In this document: piece after piece, positions 16,022 through 24,118 of the stretch
Position numbering within the stretch: position 1 is the stretch's first letter
Layout of the letters: the number at the start of each line of letters is the position of its first letter
Source of the DNA: M3007 sp031425155
GTDB lineage: Bacteria; Bacteroidota; Bacteroidia; Chitinophagales; Saprospiraceae
Direction: 5' to 3'
NCBI GenBank assembly: GCA_031425155.1
Contig: JANPIV010000017.1
Location: 1 to 64,000 of the forward strand
DNA length: 64,000 nucleotides
The notes under the pieces: generated by a model
Databases searched by the model: none
Told to the model about the DNA's origin: nothing
The model's input: the letters and a program-made list of their open reading frames with translations, nothing else
Program-made: the position numbers and the translations under genes

Positions 16022-16972
16022 TCACCGGAGCAATTTCCCTATTTCCCGCCAGGTAATTACGCGTATCTGCTGCTCGGCCAGCGTTTTACGACATAATTCA
16101 CTGGTGAAAAAATCCAGGTCATTTTGTCGCCAGGCAGCGCACCAGGCCGGGCAAGCACTTTGGCCCTCCGTCATCCCCTGCATTTCGGTATCGTCGGAAG
16201 CGGTATGGATCACCAGTTCATTCACGCCCGCTTGCAGATTTTTGAAGATGGCGAGATAGTATTGGGCCATGCCTTTGGTATAGTCTTCCGGTTGCGCGGT
16301 ATAGACATGCTCTACGACAATGTCGCGTTCCGTAAGGGCGGCTTGAAAAGCAGGATCCGAACGGTTTAAAAAATCGCGGCCTACCATCACCGGCACACCG
16401 TACTCGCGGCCCAGTTTCAGATAAATGGCAAATAAAGTAGCATTTTGAAAAAGACAGCGCATGTGACTGTCAAAATGGGTGGGTTCAAGACCAAGTTTCC
16501 GGGCGCGTTCGATCTGGGCGCGTAGCTCTTTTTCGACCTCCGCCGGTCGGGCGACTGCTGCAAAATCCGTGCAATCATCGTGAAAATAACCGACCGAATC
16601 CACCAGACTTGCCACCTCTTGCCGGGCTGCTACCGGCCCCCATTTATACGGCTTCCATTCGCTGGTCAGCGTGAAATGTAATCCCAAATCGTGGTCAGGG
16701 TGACTTTTGGCATAAGCGGCCACCTCCGGAAACCAGGGGCAAGGCACCATCACACTCGCCGACCGCACCGCACCCTCGGCCATCGCCTTGAAACTGGCTA
16801 TGTTTTCCGAATGAGATACCGCAAGGTCATCAGCGTGAATAATGAGCAGTTTGGTGCCAGCCGGATAGCCGAGACGCTCTACCAGTGAAACGGGGGTTTG
16901 GGCTTGCGCCAATGCGCTGTTCCAAAAGCAGAAACAGCTAATACCAAGCAGTAAAAAACGGGCATATTTCAT
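16022..16972 (-). CDS. YdjC/ChbG-like carbohydrate deacetylase, exported (copy 2)
   Basis: A 316-residue tandem paralogue of the preceding deacetylase, similar along its whole length and also led by a signal peptide (MKYARFLLLGISCFCFW). The metal-site motifs IIHADDLAVSHSENIAS, LGLHFTLTSEW and PTHFDSHMRCLF are kept. Differences lie mostly on surface positions and in the loop after residue 200 (GRDFLNRSDPAFQ here, SRDFLGELGPSFT in copy 1), so substrate preference may have drifted. It is the upstream gene of the pair. Confidence 0.87.
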   Translation of the reverse strand: MKYARFLLLGISCFCFWNSALAQAQTPVSLVERLGYPAGTKLLIIHADDLAVSHSENIASFKAMAEGAVRSASVMVPCPWFPEVAAYAKSHPDHDLGLHFTLTSEWKPYKWGPVAARQEVASLVDSVGYFHDDCTDFAAVARPAEVEKELRAQIERARKLGLEPTHFDSHMRCLFQNATLFAIYLKLGREYGVPVMVGRDFLNRSDPAFQAALTERDIVVEHVYTAQPEDYTKGMAQYYLAIFKNLQAGVNELVIHTASDDTEMQGMTEGQSACPAWCAAWRQNDLDFFTSELCRKTLAEQQIRVITWREIGKLLR

Positions 16973-17088
16973 GTAAATCGGTCACTTTTGATAATGGCTA
17001 TTTAAAACTCAGATGCCAGGCCAGTCAAAAGGGGAAGGAAAATAGGGGAAAGAATTTTCAAGGATAAATGTAAGACCAAGTACTGTTA

Positions 17089-19443
17089 TTATATATAAAA
17101 TTCCACTGTAAATTCTGCGGCGCGCGGGCCATTTTGTGCTACTACTGCCTGTGCTGGCAAAGGAAGCATTTCCGTACAATAAAACTCACCTGATCCGCTG
17201 CGCAATATTTTTTCCAGCAAAAGCAAATTAGCCGGGCTGTCCCGATCAATGTACTGCGGCTTTTGTGTGGAAAAACGGGCGAAAAAAATCTGCGGCAAGC
17301 CATTGTCTATCAATGTCTTACGCATCGTTTTCAAGCGTTCGGTCACCTCCGAAGCGGTTAACCAGGCCTGCCAGATCGTCTGCTCAATGCGCCAGGCAGC
17401 ACGTAACAGCACCAAAGACTGGTACTCCAGGCGCGGACGATATTGCCAGCCAGCCTCCTTTACTTCCCACGCAGATTTGGTGGATAACAAGCCTTCGAGC
17501 GACACAAACGGTACACCCAGCTGCCACAGCACCTGCATGACCGGCGGACGGGTGGTGGGGGCTTCCAAACCCAGATCGGTCATCCACAACAACTTGCCGG
17601 TGTTCCGGTCCAGCAGGCGCGGGCCATCTGCGGTTCGCTGTACGTCCAGATCAGCCAGCAAAATGGTAGAACTGCCGGGTTTGCCCGCCACGCGCCCATC
17701 CGGGATGGCCAATGTCGCCCTTGCCAGCGGCGGCTGAAAATTGGCATTCGACCAATCCTGCCAGGGATAGGCGAGCGCGTCGGCGGGAAACCAGGCCTGC
17801 AGTTGCTCCCGTGCCTCCGCCGGGAAGAGGTGCAACCAACGCGCCAGTAATTTGCCGCCGCCGGGAAAAAGCCCGTTGACGACGGCTCCGTATTGGCCGT
17901 TTTCATGCTGAAATATTTGCAGCAAAACGCCAACTTTTCCTTGCCAAGGTAAAGTTTGTGCAGGCGACGACTGCTCCCAATGGGCTTTTTCGGCCAGGAA
18001 TTTTCGGACAAAAAATAAAAAAGGCTGCGACTCGCCCTCGGCCATGTTAGAAGCGGTAAATGCCCACAGTGCCGACCGAAAAACCGGCAGTTGCTGCGGG
18101 CTACTTTGGTTCCAGCCTTCGGCCAATTGCTGCGTCAATTGCTGAATGACCTCGGCAGGCACCTGTATCGTGGCGCTTTGTTCTACATCTTCAAAAAAAA
18201 TCTGCTCGGCTTTAATGGGCGGCACAGCCAGACCAAATTCCTCCAAAAAAGTCTGTACCTGTCGGCGGGTTTCTCGCTGCGTCGTCATCGCTTCGGCTAC
18301 GGATTGGAAGGGCAACGTCCGCGCCGCCGTGCGTAACCATTGGAGCAGGGCGGCGGTTTTCGTGATTCTGGGGGTGGTGGGTAGGTAACCGAGATAATTA
18401 TACAGTCCGCCGCACCAACCCGCAGTCATACCTTTTTCGGGCCATTGCCAGGCCAATAAACCAAGAGCAATTAAATCAAAGACAAAGGTTTGTAACGCTG
18501 ATTCGGTGCTTTCTACGCGGGTTTGTAACTCCGCAATTAAGGTGGACCAGGCAATTTGCCGCTCGTGGGCGAGGCATATTTCGACTACTGCTGCCCCGAT
18601 AGGATGATAAGCCAACTGCTGAAAACTTTCGTGCTCTCCATCAAAATATAACCATTGTAGCCCGGAATCAGAAGTCTGTTCCAGGCTCGGATTGAGCGTA
18701 AGTCTGAGCGATTCATAAAAAGCCGGATCGCTCAGTAACCCCTCGTATAGTTCAGGCAACAAGGCAACATTGGGCGTCACGATGGCTTTTGGAGCCTGCA
18801 AAAAGTCGGGTTCGTCCGGGTCAATCGCCACCGCGCCCTGTTCCCAACGCCACAGCGAAACGGTGGTGAAGCGGCTAAATGGCGAAGTTTTATGGGCCGC
18901 CCGATTCCAGTATTGCAGCACCGCCAGAGCCGTCTGACGATCTTTGGCAGTAAATTGTTCGGGGGATTTGGCACAAAAAGCCGGTAGCCGCTCCAGCAAA
19001 TCATGGCTGGCAAAAAGTAATGCCTGACGAAAAGCGGGTTGTTCGGCGGCTTGCTGAATGGTGCGCCAGTTTTGGAGTAGTGCCGCTTGTATTGCCCTGT
19101 CTGCTAATTGAGTTTCTTCGTATGTTTTGCTGAAAAAATGCAGACTGTCAAGCAGTTGTGCTATTTCAGGCTGGCTTTTCCATTCCAATAATAACTGCTC
19201 AAAAGCCGTACCCGGCACTTTTTGTTGCTGAAAAAAACGCTTGCGGACATTGTACACCGCCGTGCGGAGCAACGAATCGGGTAGGGTAGGGAGCGCGGCA
19301 TCGAAGGCCTGTTGTACCTGTTCTGCGGCGGTGCGTTCCAGTGCTTTTTGCTGCTCTTCATCCGGCCAGGAGCCAGCCAAATGCAGCGGCGGCAGACCAG
19401 CGGTACGGACTAAAACGAAAGGAAAAACAGGCGGAAAAACCAC
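17089..19443 (-). CDS. Stand-alone LanB-like dehydratase N-domain protein
   Basis: A 784-residue protein resembling the N-terminal (tRNA-dependent glutamylation) half of class I lantibiotic dehydratases. Signature parts are the early FPFVLVRTAGLP, the region RAAHKTSPFSRFTTVS near residue 185 and the C-terminal LPQIFFARFSTQKPQYIDRD followed by an LLLLEKIL segment. The separate elimination domain (SpaB_C) is not present. In known biology such proteins are either one half of a split dehydratase or peptide aminoacyl-tRNA ligases that extend a carrier peptide. No LanC cyclase, elimination partner, transporter or precursor peptide could be recognised nearby. The gene starts 11 bases after the DUF3109 gene and is probably the last of a three-gene operon under the XRE-type regulator. 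The superfamily is fairly sure; the reaction is open. Confidence 0.75.
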   Translation of the reverse strand: MVFPPVFPFVLVRTAGLPPLHLAGSWPDEEQQKALERTAAEQVQQAFDAALPTLPDSLLRTAVYNVRKRFFQQQKVPGTAFEQLLLEWKSQPEIAQLLDSLHFFSKTYEETQLADRAIQAALLQNWRTIQQAAEQPAFRQALLFASHDLLERLPAFCAKSPEQFTAKDRQTALAVLQYWNRAAHKTSPFSRFTTVSLWRWEQGAVAIDPDEPDFLQAPKAIVTPNVALLPELYEGLLSDPAFYESLRLTLNPSLEQTSDSGLQWLYFDGEHESFQQLAYHPIGAAVVEICLAHERQIAWSTLIAELQTRVESTESALQTFVFDLIALGLLAWQWPEKGMTAGWCGGLYNYLGYLPTTPRITKTAALLQWLRTAARTLPFQSVAEAMTTQRETRRQVQTFLEEFGLAVPPIKAEQIFFEDVEQSATIQVPAEVIQQLTQQLAEGWNQSSPQQLPVFRSALWAFTASNMAEGESQPFLFFVRKFLAEKAHWEQSSPAQTLPWQGKVGVLLQIFQHENGQYGAVVNGLFPGGGKLLARWLHLFPAEAREQLQAWFPADALAYPWQDWSNANFQPPLARATLAIPDGRVAGKPGSSTILLADLDVQRTADGPRLLDRNTGKLLWMTDLGLEAPTTRPPVMQVLWQLGVPFVSLEGLLSTKSAWEVKEAGWQYRPRLEYQSLVLLRAAWRIEQTIWQAWLTASEVTERLKTMRKTLIDNGLPQIFFARFSTQKPQYIDRDSPANLLLLEKILRSGSGEFYCTEMLPLPAQAVVAQNGPRAAEFTVEFYI

Positions 19444-19454
19444 AGGAATGGAAT

Positions 19455-20045
19455 TTAACTTTCGCGGTTTTCTTGCATATAAGTCGCTGCCGCTTCCAGT
19501 TCCTCATAAAAGTCTTCGCCGTATTTGCGGATCAGGGCGTTTTTAACAAATTGATAGACAGGTATTTGCAATTTATCACCGAGCGTACAGGCCGCCGCAC
19601 AAATATCCCATTGGTCATAGTTGAGGGCTTCAAAACCTACCTCCTCATTGCGTTCCACGCGGATAGGGTAGAGGTGGCAGGAAATCGGTTTCAGGAAATC
19701 TATCACGCCCGCCTGATGTGCTTGTTCGATGCCGCATTTGGCAATGCCCAACGCATCATAACCCATGTAAGCGCAGGGGCCATTGTCAATGAGCGGCGTG
19801 CCCCAACCCTCGGTATTATCGAACCACACCGCTGTGCCTTGCGCCTCCACCGCGGCAATGCCCGCCGGACTCATGAAGGGCTTGACATGGGTATAGATCT
19901 CCTGTAAAATCGGTAACTCGCTCATTTCCAGCGGTGCACCGGCATCGCCTTCCCAGCAACAAGCACCCTTGCAGGCACTGAGGTTGCAGACAAAGTGCTG
20001 CTCAATAACATCATCACTGACTAATTTATCCTGGACAAGTAGCAT
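19455..20045 (-). CDS. DUF3109 family cysteine-rich protein
   Basis: A 196-residue protein of the DUF3109 family, common in Bacteroidota. Cysteines cluster in CNLSACKGACCWEGDAG near the start and continue at GPCAYMG, AKCGIEQ, SCHLYP and CAAACTLG. The arrangement is reminiscent of metal- or iron-sulfur-binding proteins of the YkgJ type. No signal peptide is seen, so it should be cytosolic. It lies 6 bases after the XRE regulator and 11 before the LanB-like gene, pointing to a common transcript. Function is unknown. A link to the LanB-like enzyme is suggested only by position. Confidence 0.85.
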   Translation of the reverse strand: MLLVQDKLVSDDVIEQHFVCNLSACKGACCWEGDAGAPLEMSELPILQEIYTHVKPFMSPAGIAAVEAQGTAVWFDNTEGWGTPLIDNGPCAYMGYDALGIAKCGIEQAHQAGVIDFLKPISCHLYPIRVERNEEVGFEALNYDQWDICAAACTLGDKLQIPVYQFVKNALIRKYGEDFYEELEAAATYMQENRES

Positions 20046-20051
20046 AATTCA

Positions 20052-21545
20052 TCATTCATCATTCATCATTAATTTGTCAACCAATTCCTGCATCCGTTTG
20101 CGTTCTTCGCGCTTGTGTACCACCGTGGGCGGCGCAGCGCGTTCGAGACAGTCGGCTAGGGCGCAACGTTCGCAGGTGACATTCACCGCGCGCTGCACGA
20201 TGGCCGGATCATTCCAAAAACGAATCGTCTGCCGGGTATGTTCATCGAGGAGCACACCGAGGGTGACGCTCACGTTGCGGCCCACGGTCGGGTACCCGCG
20301 TTTGGCCACCGCGATGCAAAGGTATTCTTCATCGCTGTTCAAAAAACGTTCCCGCTGAATCCCCGTCAACATGAGCGGCACATCAGGGGTTTGTTGTTGC
20401 TGACTTTGCAGATCACGAAGCAGGGCCAGCGACAACCAGCGGCGGCAATAATGTTCATTCAGACCCGAAGCGTGGGGCTGGTGGCGACGATTGAGGTGCA
20501 ATTCCTTGTCCATATCAAAACCATCGCGGTCGAGATCGTGGATGAATCGCAGAAAAAACACCTTGTCCAGACCGAACTCTTTGGTCAGCAAATTGAAACG
20601 CTGAAACAACACTTCCGGGCTGGCCTGGTACTTCGTCATCAGGTCGAGCAGAAATTGGCCGTTCCAGGTGGATTGACTAAAAAACGCCTGAATATCGCGC
20701 ACAAATGCCTGCCGATTGATCAAAATGGCGACGGCGAAGTATGCGGCTTTGTAATTATTGAGCGTTTGTTCAAAAGAATTAATCCGCAGAAAACTGGATG
20801 TCAGCGGTCGTTCTTTCAAATCCAACACATTGAATCCCAGTTCTTTGGCCAATTGGAAAGTGCGCTGACGTTCGTTCAATCGTCCATTCAGCAGCAAGCG
20901 TTTTTTACGCGGCTGATATATCGAACGCAGTCCTTGCAGTTCGGGATGTGGGTCGAGGCCATGTTCGTCAATTTGATAACCAAACTGCGTTTCCAGCAAT
21001 TCCGTCAACAAACTCGTGGGTACACCGCCATTAGCCGGTAAGCCAAATTGCTGCACAAAAGCGTCAGCGGCGACCTCGATTTCTTCAAAATAATTGGTGC
21101 GTAACTCCTGGTAGGCGCGTAGGGCGGCGAAGAAAAAATTCTCGTCGCGCAGCGAGTAGTTGCGGGCTATTTCGAGCAAAGCGGAGATAAACGCATTCAC
21201 CCGGTCGGGGGCGCGGGCGATGATTTCGACCACCTGTTGCAGTTCAATGCCGAAAAGATCGAGCGGGAGTTCGTTTAGAAAGTTGCTTTGCAGCAGATCG
21301 CCGAGCGGGGCAAACTGTTTGGTCAGTTCCGGCGAAGTCAGGAAAGCGGGCGTTAATCCCAGAGCCAAGGCCAATCTTTCCTGATTAGACGGCTGCGGAT
21401 ATTTTTTGCCCTTCTCGATTTCGTTCAAATACGACACCGAAATACCCGTTTGGCGGCTCAATTCTTCAAAATTCCAGCCACGTTCCTGCCGGAATTGGCG
21501 AACTTTCAATCCAAAAATAATACGTTGGTAAACGGTCGTGGCCAT
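20052..21545 (-). CDS. XRE-family regulator with ImmA-like and DUF2083 domains
   Basis: A 497-residue regulator of the RamB/ScfR type. An XRE helix-turn-helix lies at residues 12-65 (VRQFRQERGWNFEELSRQTG, SVSYLNEIEKGKKYPQP). The middle resembles the ImmA/IrrE region, but the expected HExxH site reads as RQRTFQLAKELGF, so protease activity is unlikely. The C-terminal DUF2083-like domain ends with a cysteine cluster (NVTCERCALADCLERAAPP), as in family members thought to bind acyl-CoA-type ligands or a metal cluster. It is divergent from tpiA and first in the operon with DUF3109 and the LanB-like gene. The DNA site is not known; autoregulation is likely by analogy. Confidence 0.88.
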   Translation of the reverse strand: MATTVYQRIIFGLKVRQFRQERGWNFEELSRQTGISVSYLNEIEKGKKYPQPSNQERLALALGLTPAFLTSPELTKQFAPLGDLLQSNFLNELPLDLFGIELQQVVEIIARAPDRVNAFISALLEIARNYSLRDENFFFAALRAYQELRTNYFEEIEVAADAFVQQFGLPANGGVPTSLLTELLETQFGYQIDEHGLDPHPELQGLRSIYQPRKKRLLLNGRLNERQRTFQLAKELGFNVLDLKERPLTSSFLRINSFEQTLNNYKAAYFAVAILINRQAFVRDIQAFFSQSTWNGQFLLDLMTKYQASPEVLFQRFNLLTKEFGLDKVFFLRFIHDLDRDGFDMDKELHLNRRHQPHASGLNEHYCRRWLSLALLRDLQSQQQQTPDVPLMLTGIQRERFLNSDEEYLCIAVAKRGYPTVGRNVSVTLGVLLDEHTRQTIRFWNDPAIVQRAVNVTCERCALADCLERAAPPTVVHKREERKRMQELVDKLMMNDE

Positions 21546-21555
21546 ACTTTGAGCA

Positions 21556-21563
21556 CAAAAGTA
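21556..21563 (-). promoter_or_regulatory. Predicted -7 box for the XRE operon
   Basis: On the minus strand this reads TACTTTTG, matching the Bacteroidota TAnnTTTG consensus, about 10 bases before the regulator start. A TTTTG lies about 23 bases further upstream. The transcript would be almost leaderless. Confidence 0.5.
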
Positions 21564-21595
21564 GTAATAAGGGGAATGGGTTTAGCCAAAATATC

Positions 21596-21603
21596 TACTT
21601 TTG
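21596..21603 (+). promoter_or_regulatory. Predicted -7 box for tpiA
   Basis: TACTTTTG matches the TAnnTTTG consensus. Transcription would start near 21610, exactly where the 22-bp hairpin begins, giving a 5' leader made almost entirely of that hairpin. A good -33 element is not evident. Confidence 0.45.
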
Positions 21604-21608
21604 ACGCT

Positions 21609-21669
21609 TGTACTGGCGGGTTCAGCCGCCACTCTTTTTAATTTTCCGGCGGCTGAACCCGCCAGTACA
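21609..21669. repeat. 22-bp perfect hairpin in the tpiA leader
   Basis: TGTACTGGCGGGTTCAGCCGCC (21609-21630 on the plus strand) pairs perfectly with 21648-21669 across a 17-base T-rich loop. The unit begins TGTAC and ends GTACA, as does the palindrome upstream of the fused E1 gene at 57735-57794. It may be a small mobile repeat or a regulatory RNA structure. Confidence 0.8.
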
Positions 21670-21688
21670 TGACAACTCAACGAAAAAA

Positions 21689-22444
21689 ATGCGTCAGCAA
21701 ATCGTCGCCGGAAACTGGAAAATGAACAAGACCCTCGAGGAAGGGTTGGAACTCACCAAAGCCATTCTCGAAAAGACCGAAAAACCGAAGGGTCTGGTCG
21801 TCGTGGCCCCGCCCCATACGCACCTGCGGGAAGTAGGTAAGATGCTGAAAGTACGCAAGTATTTTCACCTGGCGGCGCAAAACTGCCACCATGAAGAGCA
21901 GGGCGCTTATACCGGCGAGGTATCGGCGGCGATGGTGGCTTCTACCGGCGCGGAATTTGTCATCATTGGCCACTCCGAACGGCGGTTGTATTTCAAGGAA
22001 AAAAATGAAATACTGGCCAAAAAGGTCAATTTGTCATTGGCCAAGGGTCTGCGTCCGATCTTTTGCTGCGGCGAACCACTGCATATCCGAGAAGTGGATA
22101 CCCACGTGGGTTATGTGGCTAAACAGTTGAAAGCCAGTCTGTTCCATTTGCGTGAAGAAGATTTTCGGAAGGTCGTGATTGCCTACGAACCCATTTGGGC
22201 CATCGGTACGGGCCGCACGGCCAGCAGCGACCAGGCGCAGGAAATGCACCACGCTATCCGGGTATTGATCGCTAAAAAATATGGAAAAGGTGTCGCAGAA
22301 GATACGTCCATCCTGTATGGCGGCTCCTGCAATGCCCAGAATGCACCGGATATTTTTCGCCAGCCCGATGTGGACGGTGGCCTCATCGGTGGTGCTTCGC
22401 TCAAGGCGGATGATTTCGCGGCTATTATCGCGGCGTTGAAATAA
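21689..22444 (+). CDS. tpiA: Triosephosphate isomerase
   Basis: A 251-residue TIM-barrel enzyme interconverting dihydroxyacetone phosphate and glyceraldehyde 3-phosphate in glycolysis. The start is set at 21689 because MRQQIVAGNWKMNKT is the canonical N-terminus with the active-site Asn and Lys; the upstream frame reads through the leader hairpin. The electrophilic His is in FVIIGHSERR, the catalytic Glu in AYEPIWAIGTGRTA, and the phosphate-binding loop in ILYGGSCNAQNA and GGLIGGASLK. All key residues are in place. It is transcribed divergently from the XRE operon. Confidence 0.97.
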   Translation: MRQQIVAGNWKMNKTLEEGLELTKAILEKTEKPKGLVVVAPPHTHLREVGKMLKVRKYFHLAAQNCHHEEQGAYTGEVSAAMVASTGAEFVIIGHSERRLYFKEKNEILAKKVNLSLAKGLRPIFCCGEPLHIREVDTHVGYVAKQLKASLFHLREEDFRKVVIAYEPIWAIGTGRTASSDQAQEMHHAIRVLIAKKYGKGVAEDTSILYGGSCNAQNAPDIFRQPDVDGGLIGGASLKADDFAAIIAALK

Positions 22445-22457
22445 CAGGAAAAGGCGA

Positions 22458-22530
22458 GGGCAATAAGCACTGGCAAAATACACCGAAACCAATAACATGG
22501 CTTTTGTGCTTTGTTTTGTGCTTATTGCCC
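22458..22530. terminator. Inverted repeat between convergent tpiA and acidic-protein genes
   Basis: GGGCAATAAGCAC (22458-22470) and GTGCTTATTGCCC (22518-22530) form a 13-bp perfect stem around a 47-base loop. It lies between two convergent genes, so a bidirectional terminator is plausible, though the loop is long. Confidence 0.45.
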
Positions 22531-22619
22531 AAGTCCGCTTGTTTCGGATCAGCTACGCCGGATACATGTCGGAGGTGATGACCAAAGATTGGCTTGCATG
22601 ACGGGTGTTTACCCCAGCA

Positions 22620-22904
22620 CTACAAGTCTTCCTCTTCTTCATCGTCCACCACCAGGTCATCCTCGTCTTCCTCTTCCCAGGCGGCTTCGCCGTCCAGGTC
22701 GCTGTCTTCTTCCAGGTCAAAATCTTCTTCGTCAATGCCTTCGAGTTCCTCGTCGCCGAAGAGGTCATCCTCTTCTTCGTCGGGGCCGAGTTCATCCTCG
22801 TCTTCATCGAATGCACTTGCAAAGATTGCTCCTGCCGGAGCTGTTTCTTCCGGGGCGAAGAACAAGGCCGATTCGCCCGCGTAATTTGAAAGATTGATTG
22901 CCAT
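22620..22904 (-). CDS. Very acidic small protein
   Basis: A 94-residue protein whose first 30 residues (MAINLSNYAGESALFFAPEE...) look ordinary, while the remaining two thirds are nearly all Asp and Glu with a few Leu, Gly and Phe (DEDEDELGPDEEEDDLFGDE). It is supported as a gene by a well-formed -7/-33 promoter at 22949-22977. No signal peptide or fold is recognisable. Such acidic tails occur in proteins that bind basic partners or mimic DNA, but nothing here shows this. The opposite strand also shows long open frames caused by the same codon bias; those are rejected. Confidence 0.6.
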   Translation of the reverse strand: MAINLSNYAGESALFFAPEETAPAGAIFASAFDEDEDELGPDEEEDDLFGDEELEGIDEEDFDLEEDSDLDGEAAWEEEDEDDLVVDDEEEEDL

Positions 22905-22948
22905 AACTTAAGCAGGGTTTAAAATTTGAGAGATAGAGATGTGTGCGG

Positions 22949-22977
22949 CAAAAATAGGATTCTTTATCTTATCAAAA
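22949..22977 (-). promoter_or_regulatory. Promoter for the acidic-protein gene
   Basis: On the minus strand TTTTG (22977-22973) is followed after 16 bases by TATTTTTG (22956-22949), fitting the Bacteroidota -33/-7 pattern. The predicted transcript start is near 22942, giving a leader of about 40 bases. Confidence 0.55.
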
Positions 22978-23047
22978 CCTTTCCCCTGAAATCGTATTTT
23001 TTTTAAAAACATAATTTCCTGATTCGACCGGGTAAAAACGAGCCATC

Positions 23048-24118
23048 ATGGTAAGTTACCTTTGCCTTTCAAAAATTTCAGACAATTTGACCCTGCACGA
23101 AAGACTTGATCTATTGGCCGAACTTGGCCACTATTTGCGCACCGGCGGCGACGCGGATTTGGAAGCCACCATTCAATTGACGTACGTCGAAAACAAGTGG
23201 TTTACGCCCGAAAACACCCGTACAGCCCTGCAATCCATTGCCAATGCCTTCCTGGATCGGGAAAAACTGGGGGATTGGGCAGCCCGCTATGCCATTGGCC
23301 AACAGCCGCACCCGGAAAAAACGGTGGGCCTCGTCATGGCCGGCAATATTCCGCTGGTGGGTTTTCACGATTGGCTCTGCGTGTTCGTCGCCGGGCACCG
23401 CGCCAAAATAAAGTTGTCCGACAAGGACAAACGCCTGTTGCCATTTTTAGTAAAAAAAATGGGCGAATGGGTCCACGAAAGTTGGGAGTACACCGAATTT
23501 CTCACCGAAAATGATCGCTTAAAGGAATTTGATGCGGTCATTGCCACCGGCAGCAACAATTCTGCCCGTTATTTTGAGCAGTATTTTAGCAAATATCCAC
23601 ACCTGATCCGACGCAATCGCAATGGTATCGCGGTGTTGAATGGCCTGGAATCCATCGCCGATTTGTACGCGTTGGGCCGTGATATTTTCACTTATTTCGG
23701 GCTGGGTTGCCGCAACGTCAGCAAAATTTATGTGCCACACGGTTATCATTTCGATACACTTTTGGAGGCACTGCACGAGTACCGTGAAATCGTGAACCAC
23801 AACAAATACAAAAATAACTTCGACTATAACCTGACGCTGTTGTTGCTGAACCAGACGCCTTACCTCAATAATGGCTGCCTGCTGCTCAAGGAAGACCCGT
23901 CTTTGCAGGCGCGTATTGCTTCGGTCAACTATGAATATTACGACGATTTACATGACCTGGATACTTTGCTGGCCACGAAAAGCGCAGAAATTCAATGCAT
24001 TGTCAGCAATGTACACCTGCTTCAAACGCCGGTTCTGCCATTCGGTAAAACCCAGGAACCGGGCCTGCTGGATTACCCGGACGGCGTGGACGTGATGGAA
24101 TTTCTTACAAGAATTTAA
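23048..24118 (+). CDS. Acyl-CoA reductase (LuxC-like)
   Basis: A 356-residue protein of the LuxC/acyl-CoA reductase group, aldehyde-dehydrogenase-like enzymes that reduce acyl-CoA or acyl-protein to aldehydes. Seen are the cofactor-region motif VGLVMAGNIPLVGFHDWL, KLSDKDKRLLPFL, VIATGSNNSARYFEQYF and FGLGCRNVSKIYVP, whose Cys near residue 222 is the likely active-site thiol. No luciferase genes are nearby; in Bacteroidota these proteins occur without luminescence genes. A TAnnTTTG box lies just inside the annotated start, so the true start may be further in. The 3' end overlaps the convergent amidase gene by 14 bases. Confidence 0.85.
   Translation: MVSYLCLSKISDNLTLHERLDLLAELGHYLRTGGDADLEATIQLTYVENKWFTPENTRTALQSIANAFLDREKLGDWAARYAIGQQPHPEKTVGLVMAGNIPLVGFHDWLCVFVAGHRAKIKLSDKDKRLLPFLVKKMGEWVHESWEYTEFLTENDRLKEFDAVIATGSNNSARYFEQYFSKYPHLIRRNRNGIAVLNGLESIADLYALGRDIFTYFGLGCRNVSKIYVPHGYHFDTLLEALHEYREIVNHNKYKNNFDYNLTLLLLNQTPYLNNGCLLLKEDPSLQARIASVNYEYYDDLHDLDTLLATKSAEIQCIVSNVHLLQTPVLPFGKTQEPGLLDYPDGVDVMEFLTRI
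23057..23064 (+). promoter_or_regulatory. Possible -7 box inside the 5' end of the acyl-CoA reductase gene
   Basis: TACCTTTG followed by C is a close match to the Bacteroidota -7 consensus but lies 9 bases downstream of the ATG. If used, translation must begin later, for example at the TTG near 23087. No convincing -33 box is seen. Confidence 0.3.

Noticed and set aside
17089..19443. A complete lanthipeptide gene cluster
   Set aside because: No elimination domain, LanC cyclase, protease-transporter or recognisable precursor peptide is present.
22511..22897. Plus-strand frames encoding Ser-rich, Phe/Val-rich or Pro/Arg-rich proteins
   Set aside because: They are mirror images of the Asp/Glu codon repeats of the acidic protein on the minus strand, which has a promoter and a sensible N-terminus.
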